The notes under the pieces were generated by a model that saw only the letters and a program-made list of their open reading frames with translations, had not been told where the DNA came from and did no database searches. The position numbers and the translations under genes are program-made. This document shows, one piece after another, positions 24,802-33,460 of a stretch of 64,000 bases of DNA. Origin of the DNA: Leucobacter rhizosphaerae (lineage in GTDB: Bacteria; Actinomycetota; Actinomycetes; Actinomycetales; Microbacteriaceae); assembly GCF_022919175.1 (NCBI RefSeq), contig NZ_CP095043.1:3224001-3288000 (forward strand), written 5' to 3'. The first letter of the stretch is position 1, and each line of letters opens with the position of its first letter.

Positions 24802-26295
24802 TCAGGCGACGACGCGGAAGGTGTCGAGTGCGGGATCGCTCGCGCCTCGGACGTACCCGGACGGGGCTGCGGCGGTGGCGCGCAGGAAGGAGACGACCTC
24901 GGCATTCAGGATCTCACCCGGCAGCACGTTCGGCACACCCGGCGGGTACGCGGCGAGCGAGTCGGCCGAGACCCGGCCGACGGCCTCCGTGGCGGAGACG
25001 GTCTCGACGCCGCTGAAGAACGCCTCGCCGAGCCCCATGGCGCGCTTGCAGTTGCCGGGGAGCGCGATGGGCCGCTCCGGCTCGATCTCGGCCTCCGGAA
25101 GCGCCTGGAGCGCGTTCCAGAACCGGTCGACATCGAGCGGCGACGTCGCGCCGACGAGCAGCAGCAGGGCCGACGGCGTCGAGAGCTCGCAGTAGATCCG
25201 GTGGTCGCGCAGCAGCTCGTAGTGGGCGTCGCTGCCCGTGATCCCGGCTCCGCGGGTGTCGATGGCGATTTTGAAGGGGTCGTTGGCGATGGCGTCGGGA
25301 CTCGCCAGGATATCGGGCGTCGCGTCGCGGAATCGGCGATCGCCGCGCACCCGGGCGCGGACGTCCTCGGCGGAGGCGAGCGCGCGCTCGATCGCGTCGG
25401 GTCGAGTGGCGAGGTGGCGCCGCGCCTCGTCGAGCGAGGCGAGGAGGAGCGAGCTGCTGCTCGTCGACTGGTACGAGCGCATGACCCGGTCGACGAGGGA
25501 CTCGAGATCCTCGGCGAACGGGCCGTGGCCGAGGTGGAGCATCGCCGACTGCGTGAGGGATCCCGCAGCCTTGTGCGTGCTGGAGACGACGAGGTCGGCG
25601 CCGAGCCGGGCGGCGTTCGTCGGCAGCGCCGGGTGCATGCCGAAGTGGGATCCCCAGGCCTCGTCGACGATGAGCGGCACCCCGTGGCGATGCGCGACGT
25701 CCGCGATCGCGGCGACGTCGGCGACCGCGCCGAAGTAGCTCGGCGTGACGATGTACACGGCGGCGCTGGCGGGGTGCTCGGTGAGCGCCGCCTCGATCTG
25801 GGCGGCCGTGACCCCGTGCGCGGATCCGAGCCCAGTGTCCACGGCGCCGGTGACGAAGTGCGGTGTGATCCCGACGTGGGTGATGCCGTCGATCACACTC
25901 GAGTGCACGCTGCGCTGCACAACGAGCTCGGCGCCGAGGCCGCGCGCGACCGTCGTGGCGATGTGGTTGCCGCCGGATGCGCCGTTCGTGAGGAACCAGG
26001 TGCGGCTCGCGCCCCACGCGTCCGCGGCGAGCTGCTGGGCGCGCATGATCGGGGTGACTCGGCCGGGTGTCACGAGCCGCCAGGTTTGCTGGTCCACGCC
26101 GCTGAAGAGCATCGGGAAGTCCATCCGCAGGGCGTCGGCGCCCACGAGGCTCGCGACGCCGGGCGCGTTCTCCGCGTGCGCCTGGTGGGCGGGCACATGG
26201 ATCCGCTGCCAGTCGTGGGTCGAGAGCGACCTGAGTGCATCGGCGTACGGGGCCTCGAGCTGCGCGGGGTCGACGGGGGTGTGGGGCACAGGCAT
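24802..26295 (-). CDS. Orn/Lys/Arg decarboxylase-type PLP enzyme
   Basis: 497 residues. PLP-dependent fold-type I with the Orn/Lys/Arg decarboxylase major-domain pattern: HVPAHQAHAENAPGV (compare HxPGHxxG), FLTNGASGGNHIAT, IVDEAWGSHFGMHPALP, and the Schiff-base Lys in VSSTHKAAGSLTQSAML. The C-terminal domain ends with AYPPGVPNVLPGE, also typical. It lacks the N-terminal wing domain of large E. coli-type inducible decarboxylases, fitting the short SpeA/Bacillus-type class. Substrate (Lys, Arg or Orn) cannot be settled by eye. Divergent LysR gene 87 bp away; CycA-like permeases downstream. Confidence 0.87.
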   Translation of the reverse strand: MPVPHTPVDPAQLEAPYADALRSLSTHDWQRIHVPAHQAHAENAPGVASLVGADALRMDFPMLFSGVDQQTWRLVTPGRVTPIMRAQQLAADAWGASRTWFLTNGASGGNHIATTVARGLGAELVVQRSVHSSVIDGITHVGITPHFVTGAVDTGLGSAHGVTAAQIEAALTEHPASAAVYIVTPSYFGAVADVAAIADVAHRHGVPLIVDEAWGSHFGMHPALPTNAARLGADLVVSSTHKAAGSLTQSAMLHLGHGPFAEDLESLVDRVMRSYQSTSSSSLLLASLDEARRHLATRPDAIERALASAEDVRARVRGDRRFRDATPDILASPDAIANDPFKIAIDTRGAGITGSDAHYELLRDHRIYCELSTPSALLLLVGATSPLDVDRFWNALQALPEAEIEPERPIALPGNCKRAMGLGEAFFSGVETVSATEAVGRVSADSLAAYPPGVPNVLPGEILNAEVVSFLRATAAAPSGYVRGASDPALDTFRVVA

Positions 26296-26354
26296 GGTGA
26301 CCAGCGTAGGGAGCGCCCATCACCGTCGCTATATCAGGAATTCGGTTCATCTAA

Positions 26355-26367
26355 CATAGGCACTATG
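26355..26367. promoter_or_regulatory. Probable LysR-type operator
   Basis: Inverted repeat catag-gca-ctatg in an unusually AT-rich patch between the divergent decarboxylase and LysR genes, 15 bp before the lysR start. The T-N11-A-like spacing and location fit a LysR binding site. Confidence 0.4.
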
Positions 26368-26382
26368 ACATAGACTCGGCGC

Positions 26383-27294
26383 ATGATGACCCTGCAGCAG
26401 TTCCGCGTGCTGCTCGCCGTGCGGGAGACCGGCAGCCTGACCCGTGCCGCGGACGCGCTCCACTACGGGGTGCCCACGGTGACGCACCACCTGCGCGGAC
26501 TCGAAGCGCACCTGCGGGTTCGGCTCGTCGAGCCGAGTCGGAGCGGCACCCGGCTGACGCCGCTCGGGGAATCATTCGCCGATGAGATCGCACCCGTGCT
26601 GACCCGCATCGCGCGGGCCGAGCAGGCGGTCGCCGATCAGCGCGATGCCGGGGTGGTGACGCTCAGAGTCGGGACGTTCGCGTCGATCGGATCACGGCTC
26701 CTCCCCGCGGCGATCGCGCAGCTCCAGCAGCGCACCTCGGTGCGGGTCGAGGTGATCGAAGCGGAACCGACGGACGTGGTCCGCATGATCCGGAGCGGAG
26801 AGGTGCACGCGGGGCTCATCTACGACGTGTCCGAGGAACCCGTCTTCGTCGCGCCGGATCTCGCGCTCGAGACGCTCATCGCGGAACCGTACCGGGTGAT
26901 GGTGTCGCGGGACAGCCCGTGGGCCGCCCAGGAGACGGTCGACTTCGCGGCGCTCTCGGATGTGGCCTGGGTCTGCAGCCGCAGCGACGGCGAGGCCTCC
27001 GACCGGGTGCTGCGGCGGGTCTGCCACAGCCTCGGGTACTCCGTTCGGGAGCTCATGCGGACCGACGACCTCTACATGATCCACGGCCTCGTGGCGGAGG
27101 GGCTCGGATGCGCGCTGAGCACCGCCGCGGCGGTCGACACCGACTACGACGTGGTGCTGCGCCCGGCGGTGCAGGACCTGGGAGAGCGGCACGTCTCGTT
27201 CGCGACCCGCAAGGGCACGGTCCCGCCCGCGGCGGCGTGGCTCGGCGAGATCCTGCGCGGCATCGTCGCGGAGCGCGGCCTGGCGCGGGGCTGA
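26383..27294 (+). CDS. LysR-family transcriptional regulator
   Basis: 303 residues. The helix-turn-helix is TLQQFRVLLAVRETGSLTRAADALHYGVPTVTHHLRGLEAHL; the Tyr-Gly in the recognition turn differs slightly from the usual VSQPAVS pattern but the spacing is right. Effector domain begins TLRVGTFASIGSRLLPAAIAQLQ. Divergent from the Orn/Lys/Arg decarboxylase, so it most likely regulates that gene and the permeases behind it. Start ATG 26383; a second ATG follows immediately. Convergent with the next TetR gene, 5 bp between stops. Confidence 0.88.
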   Translation: MMTLQQFRVLLAVRETGSLTRAADALHYGVPTVTHHLRGLEAHLRVRLVEPSRSGTRLTPLGESFADEIAPVLTRIARAEQAVADQRDAGVVTLRVGTFASIGSRLLPAAIAQLQQRTSVRVEVIEAEPTDVVRMIRSGEVHAGLIYDVSEEPVFVAPDLALETLIAEPYRVMVSRDSPWAAQETVDFAALSDVAWVCSRSDGEASDRVLRRVCHSLGYSVRELMRTDDLYMIHGLVAEGLGCALSTAAAVDTDYDVVLRPAVQDLGERHVSFATRKGTVPPAAAWLGEILRGIVAERGLARG

Positions 27295-27299
27295 ACGGA

Positions 27300-27917
27300 T
27301 CAGCGACCCGACGTGCGGGTTCCGGGCCGGTGCGGCGCGGCGATCCCGAGCCCGACCAGGGCGTCCCGGACTGCGGCCTGCGCGTCGGCGGCCGTGAGCT
27401 GGCCGGTCAGCCAGCGGCCGGAGAGCCCCTCGACCAGCGAGGTCAGAATCAGCGCGAGGTGCGTGGCCCGTTGCGCGCCGAGGGTCGGATCCGCCTCCGC
27501 GATGAGGCTGTGCACCGAGGCCTGCCAATCCGCCGTCGACCGCGCGAGCGCCGCGGCGCTCGGGGGCTCGAACACGGCGACCGCGCGCAGCTCGTTCCAG
27601 GCGATCGAGCCCTCGCGGATCCCGGTCTCGTCGCCGAACTCTGAGCACAGCAGCAGGCTCAGACGCTCGGCGGCCGTCGTCGATTGATCTTCCGAGCCCG
27701 GCTGGGCGGCCAGGTCGGCGCGTGCGGCGGTGCTGGCGTTCACGTGGTCGAGGGCCGCCTGGAGGAGGCCCTCCCGATCGCCGAAATGGTAGGAGAGCAG
27801 CCCGATGGAGACGCCTGCTTCGCGCGCGACGTCCTGCATACGGAACCGATGCAGGCCCGCGCGCGCAATGGTGCGTGCGCACGCCTGCAGGATCCGGTCC
27901 TTCGTGTCCTCCGCCAC
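27300..27917 (-). CDS. TetR-family transcriptional regulator of the amidase gene
   Basis: 205 residues, GTG start at 27917. Helix-turn-helix: HRFRMQDVAREAGVSIGLLSYHFGDREGLLQAALDHV, a BetI/PsrA-like recognition helix (LLSYHFGDREGLL). The ligand domain is unspecific. It is divergent from the amidase gene with 110 bp between starts; that region holds a strong -35 box and a 6-4-6 palindrome at 27978-27993. Probable repressor of the amidase, released by its substrate or product. Confidence 0.87.
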   Translation of the reverse strand: MAEDTKDRILQACARTIARAGLHRFRMQDVAREAGVSIGLLSYHFGDREGLLQAALDHVNASTAARADLAAQPGSEDQSTTAAERLSLLLCSEFGDETGIREGSIAWNELRAVAVFEPPSAAALARSTADWQASVHSLIAEADPTLGAQRATHLALILTSLVEGLSGRWLTGQLTAADAQAAVRDALVGLGIAAPHRPGTRTSGR

Positions 27918-27955
27918 GTCGGTGCTCCTCTCGCGCGTCGATCCGGAACCCGCAC

Positions 27956-27993
27956 TTGACAGCCGGGGCTCCGAGAACTGAAACTATTTTCAG
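27956..27993 (+). promoter_or_regulatory. Amidase promoter and operator
   Basis: Consensus -35 TTGACA at 27956-27961 is followed at 27978-27993 by the palindrome ctgaaa-ctat-tttcag. The palindrome covers the expected -10 area (candidate hexamers tgaaac or aaacta), so repressor bound there would block polymerase. The divergent TetR gene is the natural candidate binder. Confidence 0.55.
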
Positions 27994-28027
27994 GATACGA
28001 CGTTTTGGGCACGGAATCGAGGACGAC

Positions 28028-29728
28028 ATGGTGGATCGCGCGGCGGAGTTCGAACTGATCGAGACGAGCATCGATGCGGTGCTCGACGCGTTCCGGCGCG
28101 GTGAGATCACGAGCACCTGGCTCACCGAGCGCTATCTCGCGCGCATCGCCGCCTACGATGTCGGCGAGCAGGGGCTGCACGCGGTGCCCGTGCCGAACCC
28201 GGAGGCGCTCGCCCAGGCCGCCGAGTCGGACCGTCGCTGGCGCGACGGCACCGCGCGGCCGCTCGAGGGTGTGCCGTTCACGGTGAAGGACTCGTACATG
28301 GTCGCGGGGCTCACGGTCGCCTCAGGCTCTCCGGCGTTCCAGCACCTGATCGCGCAGTGGGACGCGTTCTCGGTCGCGATGCTCCGCGAGGCGGGGGCGG
28401 TGCTGATCGGCAAGACGAACATGCCCCCGATGGCCGACGGCGGCATGCAGCGCGGCGTCTACGGCCGCGCCGAGAGCCCGTATAACCGAGACTTCCTCGC
28501 CGCCGCCTACGCCTCCGGGTCCTCGAACGGCTCCGGTGTCTCCACCGCGGCGAACCTCGCGGTCTTCGGGATGGGGGAGGAGACGGTGTCCTCGGGCCGT
28601 AGCCCCGCCTCGAACAACGGCCTCTGCGCGTACACGCCGAGCTGGGGCATCCTCAGCATCCGCGGCAACTGGCCGCTGTTCCCGGCACGGGACGTCGTCG
28701 TGCCGCACACCCGCTCGATGCCCGACATGCTGCGGCTCCTCGACGTGCTCGTGCAGGACGATCCCATCACTCGGGGCGACTTCTGGCGCAACCAGCAGGT
28801 CGTCGCGCTCCCGGCGCCGAGCGCGCACCGGCCCGCGTCGTACCTCGACATCCGGGACCCCGAAGCGCTCCGCGGTAAGCGGTTCGCCGTGCCGGCGATG
28901 TACCTCGGCCAGGAACCGAACTTCCCGATCGACGTCCGCCCCTCGGTGCTGGAGCAGTTCGCGCTCGCGACCGAGCGACTCGAGGCGCTGGGCGCCGAGG
29001 TCGTCGTCACCGACTTCCCGCTGATCGAGCGCTACGAGGGCACTCGCCCGGGCCAGGAGAACGTGGGCGCGCTGGGTGTGCTGCCCGAAGGTTGGATGGA
29101 CACCGAGTTCACGCACTTCCTCGGGTTCGGCTGGGACGACTTCCTCCGCGCGAACGGCGACCCCGCGATCCCGAATCTCGGCGTGGTCGACCCCGATCAG
29201 ATCTTCCCGCAGCCGCCCGGTGCGCTGCCCGACCGCTACGAGGAGATCGACGACTACGAGAATCGCTACCGCGCGACGGTGGCGGCGGCGCAGGCCGGGA
29301 TCTCGGACCCGCGGGAGCGCGCGGACTTCGCCGACGGACTGCGCGCCCTGGTGCGGCTTCGTGAGGAGCTCTTCGAAGCCTGGCTGGCGGAGCAGGGCTT
29401 CGACGCGGTGGTGTTCCCGGCGAACGCCGACGTCGGGGCCGCGAATGCCGACGTCGACCTCGCAGCCGCGGATCGCGCCTGGGCGAACGGCGTCTTCTTC
29501 TCGAACGGCAACTACGCGCTCCGCCACCTCGGGATCCCGACCGTGACGGTGTCCATGGGGCTGATGTCGGACATCGGCATGCCGATCGGGCTGACGTTCG
29601 CCGGCGCGGCCTACAGCGATCCCGCGCTGCTCGCGTTCGCGGACGCGTTCGAGCGCGGCGGCTCGGGCACGCTGCGGGTGCCGTCGGCATCCACACCCGC
29701 GCTGCCGGAGGATCGCCCCGCGGCGTAG
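28028..29728 (+). CDS. Amidase signature (AS) family hydrolase
   Basis: 566 residues from the ATG at 28028; the frame upstream overlaps the TetR gene and is not coding. The Ser-cisSer-Lys triad is visible: Lys in GVPFTVKDSYMVAG, Gly/Ser-rich loop SGSSNGSGVSTAANLAVFGMGEETVSSGRSPAS containing the cis-Ser and nucleophile Ser. It is longer than a minimal amidase (about 460-500), with extra sequence around residues 280-420. No signal peptide. It hydrolyses an amide to carboxylate and ammonia; could also be an aryl-acylamidase or allophanate-type enzyme. Single gene under a divergent TetR, no transporter beside it. Confidence 0.85.
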   Translation: MVDRAAEFELIETSIDAVLDAFRRGEITSTWLTERYLARIAAYDVGEQGLHAVPVPNPEALAQAAESDRRWRDGTARPLEGVPFTVKDSYMVAGLTVASGSPAFQHLIAQWDAFSVAMLREAGAVLIGKTNMPPMADGGMQRGVYGRAESPYNRDFLAAAYASGSSNGSGVSTAANLAVFGMGEETVSSGRSPASNNGLCAYTPSWGILSIRGNWPLFPARDVVVPHTRSMPDMLRLLDVLVQDDPITRGDFWRNQQVVALPAPSAHRPASYLDIRDPEALRGKRFAVPAMYLGQEPNFPIDVRPSVLEQFALATERLEALGAEVVVTDFPLIERYEGTRPGQENVGALGVLPEGWMDTEFTHFLGFGWDDFLRANGDPAIPNLGVVDPDQIFPQPPGALPDRYEEIDDYENRYRATVAAAQAGISDPRERADFADGLRALVRLREELFEAWLAEQGFDAVVFPANADVGAANADVDLAAADRAWANGVFFSNGNYALRHLGIPTVTVSMGLMSDIGMPIGLTFAGAAYSDPALLAFADAFERGGSGTLRVPSASTPALPEDRPAA

Positions 29729-29796
29729 TCTCGCCGGCGCGCTCGGGCCGGCCGCCCCTCACCTCTTCTGGTCCGGTCAGGCCGGGTCAGCTCGGG

Positions 29797-30336
29797 TCAG
29801 CTCAGGTCGGGCAGGATGATCGGCTCGGTGATCGGCTGCTCGAAGCGGTCGACGCTGATGGCGAGTCGACGCAGCAGTGCCGCGAGGCGATCCCGCTCGG
29901 ATCGGGGCAAGCCGCCGAGGAGGCGCTCCTCGGCGTCGCTCAGCCGGGTCATGGCGGCGTCGACGAGCGTCTGACCGAGCGGGGTCATCTCGACGAGCAC
30001 CCCGCGACCGTCGTTCGGGTCCGTCAGGCGCCGCACGAGTTCGCGCTCGGCCATGCGGTCGATCCGGTTCGTCATCGTGCCGCTCGAGACCATGGTCTGC
30101 TGCACGAGCGTCTTCGGACTCTGCCGGTACGGGGCGCCGCTGCGACGCAGCACGGCGAGCACGTCGAACTCCCACGAGCTGAGGCCCGATCGCTCGAAGG
30201 CGTGGGCGCGGGCGCGATCCAGGTGCTTGCCGATCCGGGAGAGGCGCGAGAACACCGCGAGCGGAGCGAGGTCGAGATCCGGGCGGGCGTTGCTCCAGTC
30301 CGCGATGATCCGGTCGACCTCGTCCTCGTGCTTCAT
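29797..30336 (-). CDS. MarR-family transcriptional regulator
   Basis: 179 residues from the ATG at 30336. The open frame continues upstream across the tRNA gene, so the longer start is ruled out. Winged helix: LSSWEFDVLAVLRRSGAPYRQSPKTLVQQTMVSSGTMTNRIDRMAERELVRRLTDPNDGRGVLVEMTPLG, with the DxRxxxV wing (DPNDGRGV). Preceded by GGGGGG directly against the ATG and an ataatg sequence, so ribosome binding is unusual. Convergent with the amidase, 68 bp apart. Its target genes are not evident. Confidence 0.87.
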   Translation of the reverse strand: MKHEDEVDRIIADWSNARPDLDLAPLAVFSRLSRIGKHLDRARAHAFERSGLSSWEFDVLAVLRRSGAPYRQSPKTLVQQTMVSSGTMTNRIDRMAERELVRRLTDPNDGRGVLVEMTPLGQTLVDAAMTRLSDAEERLLGGLPRSERDRLAALLRRLAISVDRFEQPITEPIILPDLS

Positions 30337-30417
30337 CCCCCCATTATCGGGGAGCCGCGGGCGTCCGCGCGAGCCCGGTCGATCTGGCAGACTGTAAGGC
30401 GTGCGAAATCGGCACGA

Positions 30418-30489
30418 TCCGCCTTGGTGTAATGGCAGCACGACAGCCTTTGGAGCTGTGAGGTCCAGGTTCGAGTCCTGGGGGCGGAG
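30418..30489 (+). tRNA. tRNA-Gln (anticodon UUG)
   Basis: 72 nt cloverleaf. Acceptor tccgcct pairs with gggcgga, discriminator G at 30489; D-arm ttggtgtaatggcagca; anticodon stem acagc/gctgt with loop ctttgga (anticodon ttg); T-arm ccagg-ttcgagt-cctgg. No CCA is encoded, as usual in actinobacteria. It precedes glmU by 133 bp. Confidence 0.95.
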
Positions 30490-30622
30490 CGGTCTTCGCG
30501 GAGCCATGCTCCGTTAAACCGCTCCGAAAACGGCGTCCACGGCGCCGAGAAATGAGGAGGCGCAGCCTCTCAGTGTGTTGGGAGCGAGGTGGGCCGACCG
30601 AATGCAAGAAGGAGAACAGCAC

Positions 30623-32080
30623 ATGACAGAACGTTCACTCGCGGTCGTCATCCTCGCGGCGGGCCAAGGCACCCGCATGAAGTCGTCGCTGCCGAAGGTG
30701 CTGCACCGGATCGGCGGCAGGTCCCTGATCGCCCACGTGCTCGACACCGCGGCGGGGGTGTCGCCGCAACAGGTGATTGCCGTGGTGCGTCACGAGCGCG
30801 AGCGCGTCTCTGAAGCGATCATCGATCACGCCCCCGACACGATCATCGTCGGGCAGGACGAGGTGCCCGGCACCGGCCGCGCGGTCGAGCAGGCGGTCGC
30901 AGCGCTGCCCGGTGACTTCGACGGCACGGTCGTCGTGCTGTCCGGCGATGTGCCGCTGATCGACGCCGTCACGATCGAACGCCTCGTGCGCGGGCATCTC
31001 GAGGGCGGTCGCGCCATGACGATGCTGTCGGCGATCTTCGACAACCCGACGGGTCTCGGCCGCATCCTGCGCGATCCCGACGGCGCCGTCACCGGCATCG
31101 TCGAGGAGAAGGACGCCACCGACGCGCAGCGCCGGATCACCGAGATCAACGGCGGCATCTACGTCTTCGCACGCCGCGCCATCGAGCAGGCGCTCTCCGA
31201 GATCGACACCAACAATGCGCAGGGTGAGAAGTACCTCACGGACGCGGCCGCGCGGATCCTCGCGGGCGGCGGCGCCGTCGAGGCCGTGGCGACGAATGAT
31301 CCGTGGCTCATCGCGGGGGTCAATGATCGCGTGCAGCTCGCCGAGGCGGGTCGTGAGCTGAACGCGCGTATCGTCCGCGACCACCAGCGCGCGGGGGTGA
31401 CGATCCAGGATCCCGCAACCACCTGGATCGATGCGGACGTCTCCATCGAACCCGACGTGGAGATCCTGCCCGGCACCACTCTGCACGGCGCGACGTCGAT
31501 CGCCACCGGCGCGATCATCGGCCCCGACACCACCCTCGTCGACTGCGAAGTGGGGGAGCGCGTGCGCGTGCGCCGGAGCGAGGCGACGCTCGCCGTGTTC
31601 GGCGCGGGCGCGGAGATCGGGCCGTTCACGTACATCCGTCCCGGCACCGAACTCGGCGACGGCGGCAAGCTCGGCGCCTTCGTCGAGACGAAGAACACGA
31701 AGATCGGCGACGGCAGCAAGGTGCCCCACCTCAGCTACGTGGGCGACACCGTGATCGGCACGGGCTCGAACATCGGCGCCGGCACGATCGTCGCGAACTA
31801 CGACGGCGTCGAGAAGCACCAGACCGTCATCGGCGACGGGGTGCGGGTCGGATCGAAGAATGTGCTCATCGCTCCGGTTACCATTGAAGACGGCACGTAC
31901 ACCGCGGCGGGAACCGTGGTGCGCAAGAACGTGCCGGCAGGGTCGCTGTCGATGAGCGTTGCACCGCAGCGGAACATCGAGGGGTGGGTCGCGGCGAACC
32001 GGCCGGGAACCCCCACGGCGGCCGCGGCGGAACGGGCACAGAACACCACGAACACGGCGAACGACGGCGAGAACGGCTGA
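30623..32080 (+). CDS. glmU: Bifunctional GlmU: glucosamine-1-phosphate acetyltransferase / UDP-GlcNAc pyrophosphorylase
   Basis: 485 residues from the ATG at 30623 (agaaggag upstream); an in-frame GTG/TTG extension is unneeded. The N-terminal nucleotidyltransferase domain has LAAGQGTRMKSSLPKV (11-27) and GDVPLID. The C-terminal left-handed beta-helix has hexapeptide repeats (GATSIATGAIIGPDTTL, IGPFTYIRPGTELGDGGKLGAFVETKNTKIG) and the acetyltransferase His in PHLSYVGDT. It makes UDP-N-acetylglucosamine for peptidoglycan. The C-tail is Ala/Thr/Asn-rich, common in actinobacteria. prs follows 18 bp later. Confidence 0.97.
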   Translation: MTERSLAVVILAAGQGTRMKSSLPKVLHRIGGRSLIAHVLDTAAGVSPQQVIAVVRHERERVSEAIIDHAPDTIIVGQDEVPGTGRAVEQAVAALPGDFDGTVVVLSGDVPLIDAVTIERLVRGHLEGGRAMTMLSAIFDNPTGLGRILRDPDGAVTGIVEEKDATDAQRRITEINGGIYVFARRAIEQALSEIDTNNAQGEKYLTDAAARILAGGGAVEAVATNDPWLIAGVNDRVQLAEAGRELNARIVRDHQRAGVTIQDPATTWIDADVSIEPDVEILPGTTLHGATSIATGAIIGPDTTLVDCEVGERVRVRRSEATLAVFGAGAEIGPFTYIRPGTELGDGGKLGAFVETKNTKIGDGSKVPHLSYVGDTVIGTGSNIGAGTIVANYDGVEKHQTVIGDGVRVGSKNVLIAPVTIEDGTYTAAGTVVRKNVPAGSLSMSVAPQRNIEGWVAANRPGTPTAAAAERAQNTTNTANDGENG

Positions 32081-32098
32081 GATGAGGAACACGCAGCG

Positions 32099-33076
32099 AT
32101 GAGCAATATCGAGATGGCGGGGCAGAAGAAGCTCGTCTTGATTACGGGCCGGGCCTATCCCGAACTTGCGGAGCAGGTGGCCGCGGAACTCGGCGCCGAG
32201 CTCGTGCCGACCGATTCGCGGACCTTCGCGAACGGGGAGCTCTACGCGCGCTTCGACGAGAGCGTGCGCGGGTCCGATGCGTTTGTGATCCAGTCGCACA
32301 CGAACCCGATCAACGAGTGGCTCATGGAGCAGCTCATCATGGTCGACGCCCTGAAGCGCGCCTCGGCGAAGCGCATCACCGTGGTGGCGCCCTTCTACCC
32401 CTACTCGCGCCAGGACAAGAAGGGCCGCGGTCGCGAGCCGATCTCGGCGCGGCTCGTCGCGGACCTGTTCAAGGCGGCCGGTGCGCACCGCATCATGTCG
32501 GTGGACTTGCACGCGTCGCAGATCCAGGGCTTCTTCGACGGTCCGGTGGATCACCTCTTCGCCATGCCGGTGCTGCTCGACCACTTCCGCAAGACGATCG
32601 ACCGCGACGACCTCACCGTCGTGTCGCCGGACATGGGCCGCGTGCGCGTCGCCGACGTCTGGAGCGACAAGCTCGGCGCGCCGCTCGCGATCATTCACAA
32701 GCGTCGCGATCCGCTCGTGCCGAACCAGGTCTCGGTGCACGAGATCGTCGGTGACGTGAAGGATCGCTGGTGCGTGGTCGTCGACGACATGATCGACACG
32801 GGCGGCACGATCGCGAAGGCGGCCGAGGCGCTGAAGGCTGCGGGGGCACGGGGTGTGACCATCGCGTGCACCCACGCGATCTTCTCCGGCCAGGCGACCG
32901 AGCACCTGTCGAAGGACTTCATCGACCAGGTGGTCGTCACCGACACGCTGCCGGTGGGTCCCGAGAAGCAGTTCGACAAGCTGACCGTGCTGCCGATCGC
33001 GCCGCTGCTGGCGAAGGCGATCCACGAGGTGTTCGAGGACGGTTCCGTGACCTCGATGTTCGAGGGCGCGGCGTAG
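32099..33076 (+). CDS. prs: Ribose-phosphate pyrophosphokinase (PRPP synthase)
   Basis: 325 residues. Family motifs: SRTFANGELYARF, ATP-binding FPYSRQDKKGRGREPIS (here FYPYSRQDKKGRGREP), the metal-binding VDLHASQIQGFFDGPVDHL and PRPP loop CVVVDDMIDTGGTIAKAA. Converts ribose 5-phosphate and ATP to PRPP for nucleotide, His and Trp synthesis. In an operon with glmU and closed by a strong terminator. Confidence 0.97.
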   Translation: MSNIEMAGQKKLVLITGRAYPELAEQVAAELGAELVPTDSRTFANGELYARFDESVRGSDAFVIQSHTNPINEWLMEQLIMVDALKRASAKRITVVAPFYPYSRQDKKGRGREPISARLVADLFKAAGAHRIMSVDLHASQIQGFFDGPVDHLFAMPVLLDHFRKTIDRDDLTVVSPDMGRVRVADVWSDKLGAPLAIIHKRRDPLVPNQVSVHEIVGDVKDRWCVVVDDMIDTGGTIAKAAEALKAAGARGVTIACTHAIFSGQATEHLSKDFIDQVVVTDTLPVGPEKQFDKLTVLPIAPLLAKAIHEVFEDGSVTSMFEGAA

Positions 33077-33096
33077 CGCGCAAGGCTTCCGCGCGA

Positions 33097-33132
33097 CGGG
33101 GCGGTGCACCTTCGGGTGCGCCGCCCCGTTTT
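33097..33132 (+). terminator. Intrinsic terminator of glmU-prs
   Basis: A 14-bp GC stem (33097-33110 with 33115-33128) closed by a ttcg tetraloop and followed by tttt, 20 bp after the prs stop. Confidence 0.9.
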
Positions 33133-33460
33133 CGTGTGCCCGGGGGCTCTGTGCCCCGAGTGGGGCTGCTTCGCCCGGGGCGGCTGCGGTGCCCGCCACC
33201 CCCATTCCCGAACCCCGCGTGAGCGATATCCGTGGAACGTGAGGCAAGCGGCGCGGGATCGCCGCGCGCTCCCATTGCACACGCGCCGAGGGGGACGGGA
33301 CGTGTGACGAACTGTGTCGCTGCGTGACGCCGAGCCGGAGAAAAGTGACGCTCACGGCGTAACAAACAAGAGGCTGGAGTTATGACTCCCATACGCTGAG
33401 GTTCTGGATCAGGGTCGGTGCGTGTTCGCACCGCGCCCCCGCAGAGCAAGGACAGCAGAC
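33133..33460. other. Intergenic region before the aldo/keto reductase
   Basis: No gene seen. It contains GC-rich short inverted repeats around 33139-33185 and, nearer the next gene, the palindrome ggagt-tatg-actcc at 33376-33389 directly followed by tacgct (33392-33397), a plausible actinobacterial -10 box. The palindrome could be an operator for the aldo/keto reductase gene. Confidence 0.4.

Noticed and set aside
21734..25195. 1153-residue plus-strand frame antisense to the permeases
   Set aside because: Composition of His/Asp/Glu/Arg repeats is the mirror of hydrophobic membrane helices on the other strand; the minus-strand products are clear APC permeases.
30336..30507. Longer MarR start including the tRNA antisense
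   Set aside because: Would translate the antisense of tRNA-Gln; MarR homology begins after the ATG at 30336.
30490..30622. A second tRNA after tRNA-Gln
   Set aside because: No acceptor/T-arm pair or ttcga core could be found in this stretch.
33139..33190. Second terminator after prs
   Set aside because: Short GC inverted repeats only, no T-run; the terminator at 33097-33132 is sufficient.
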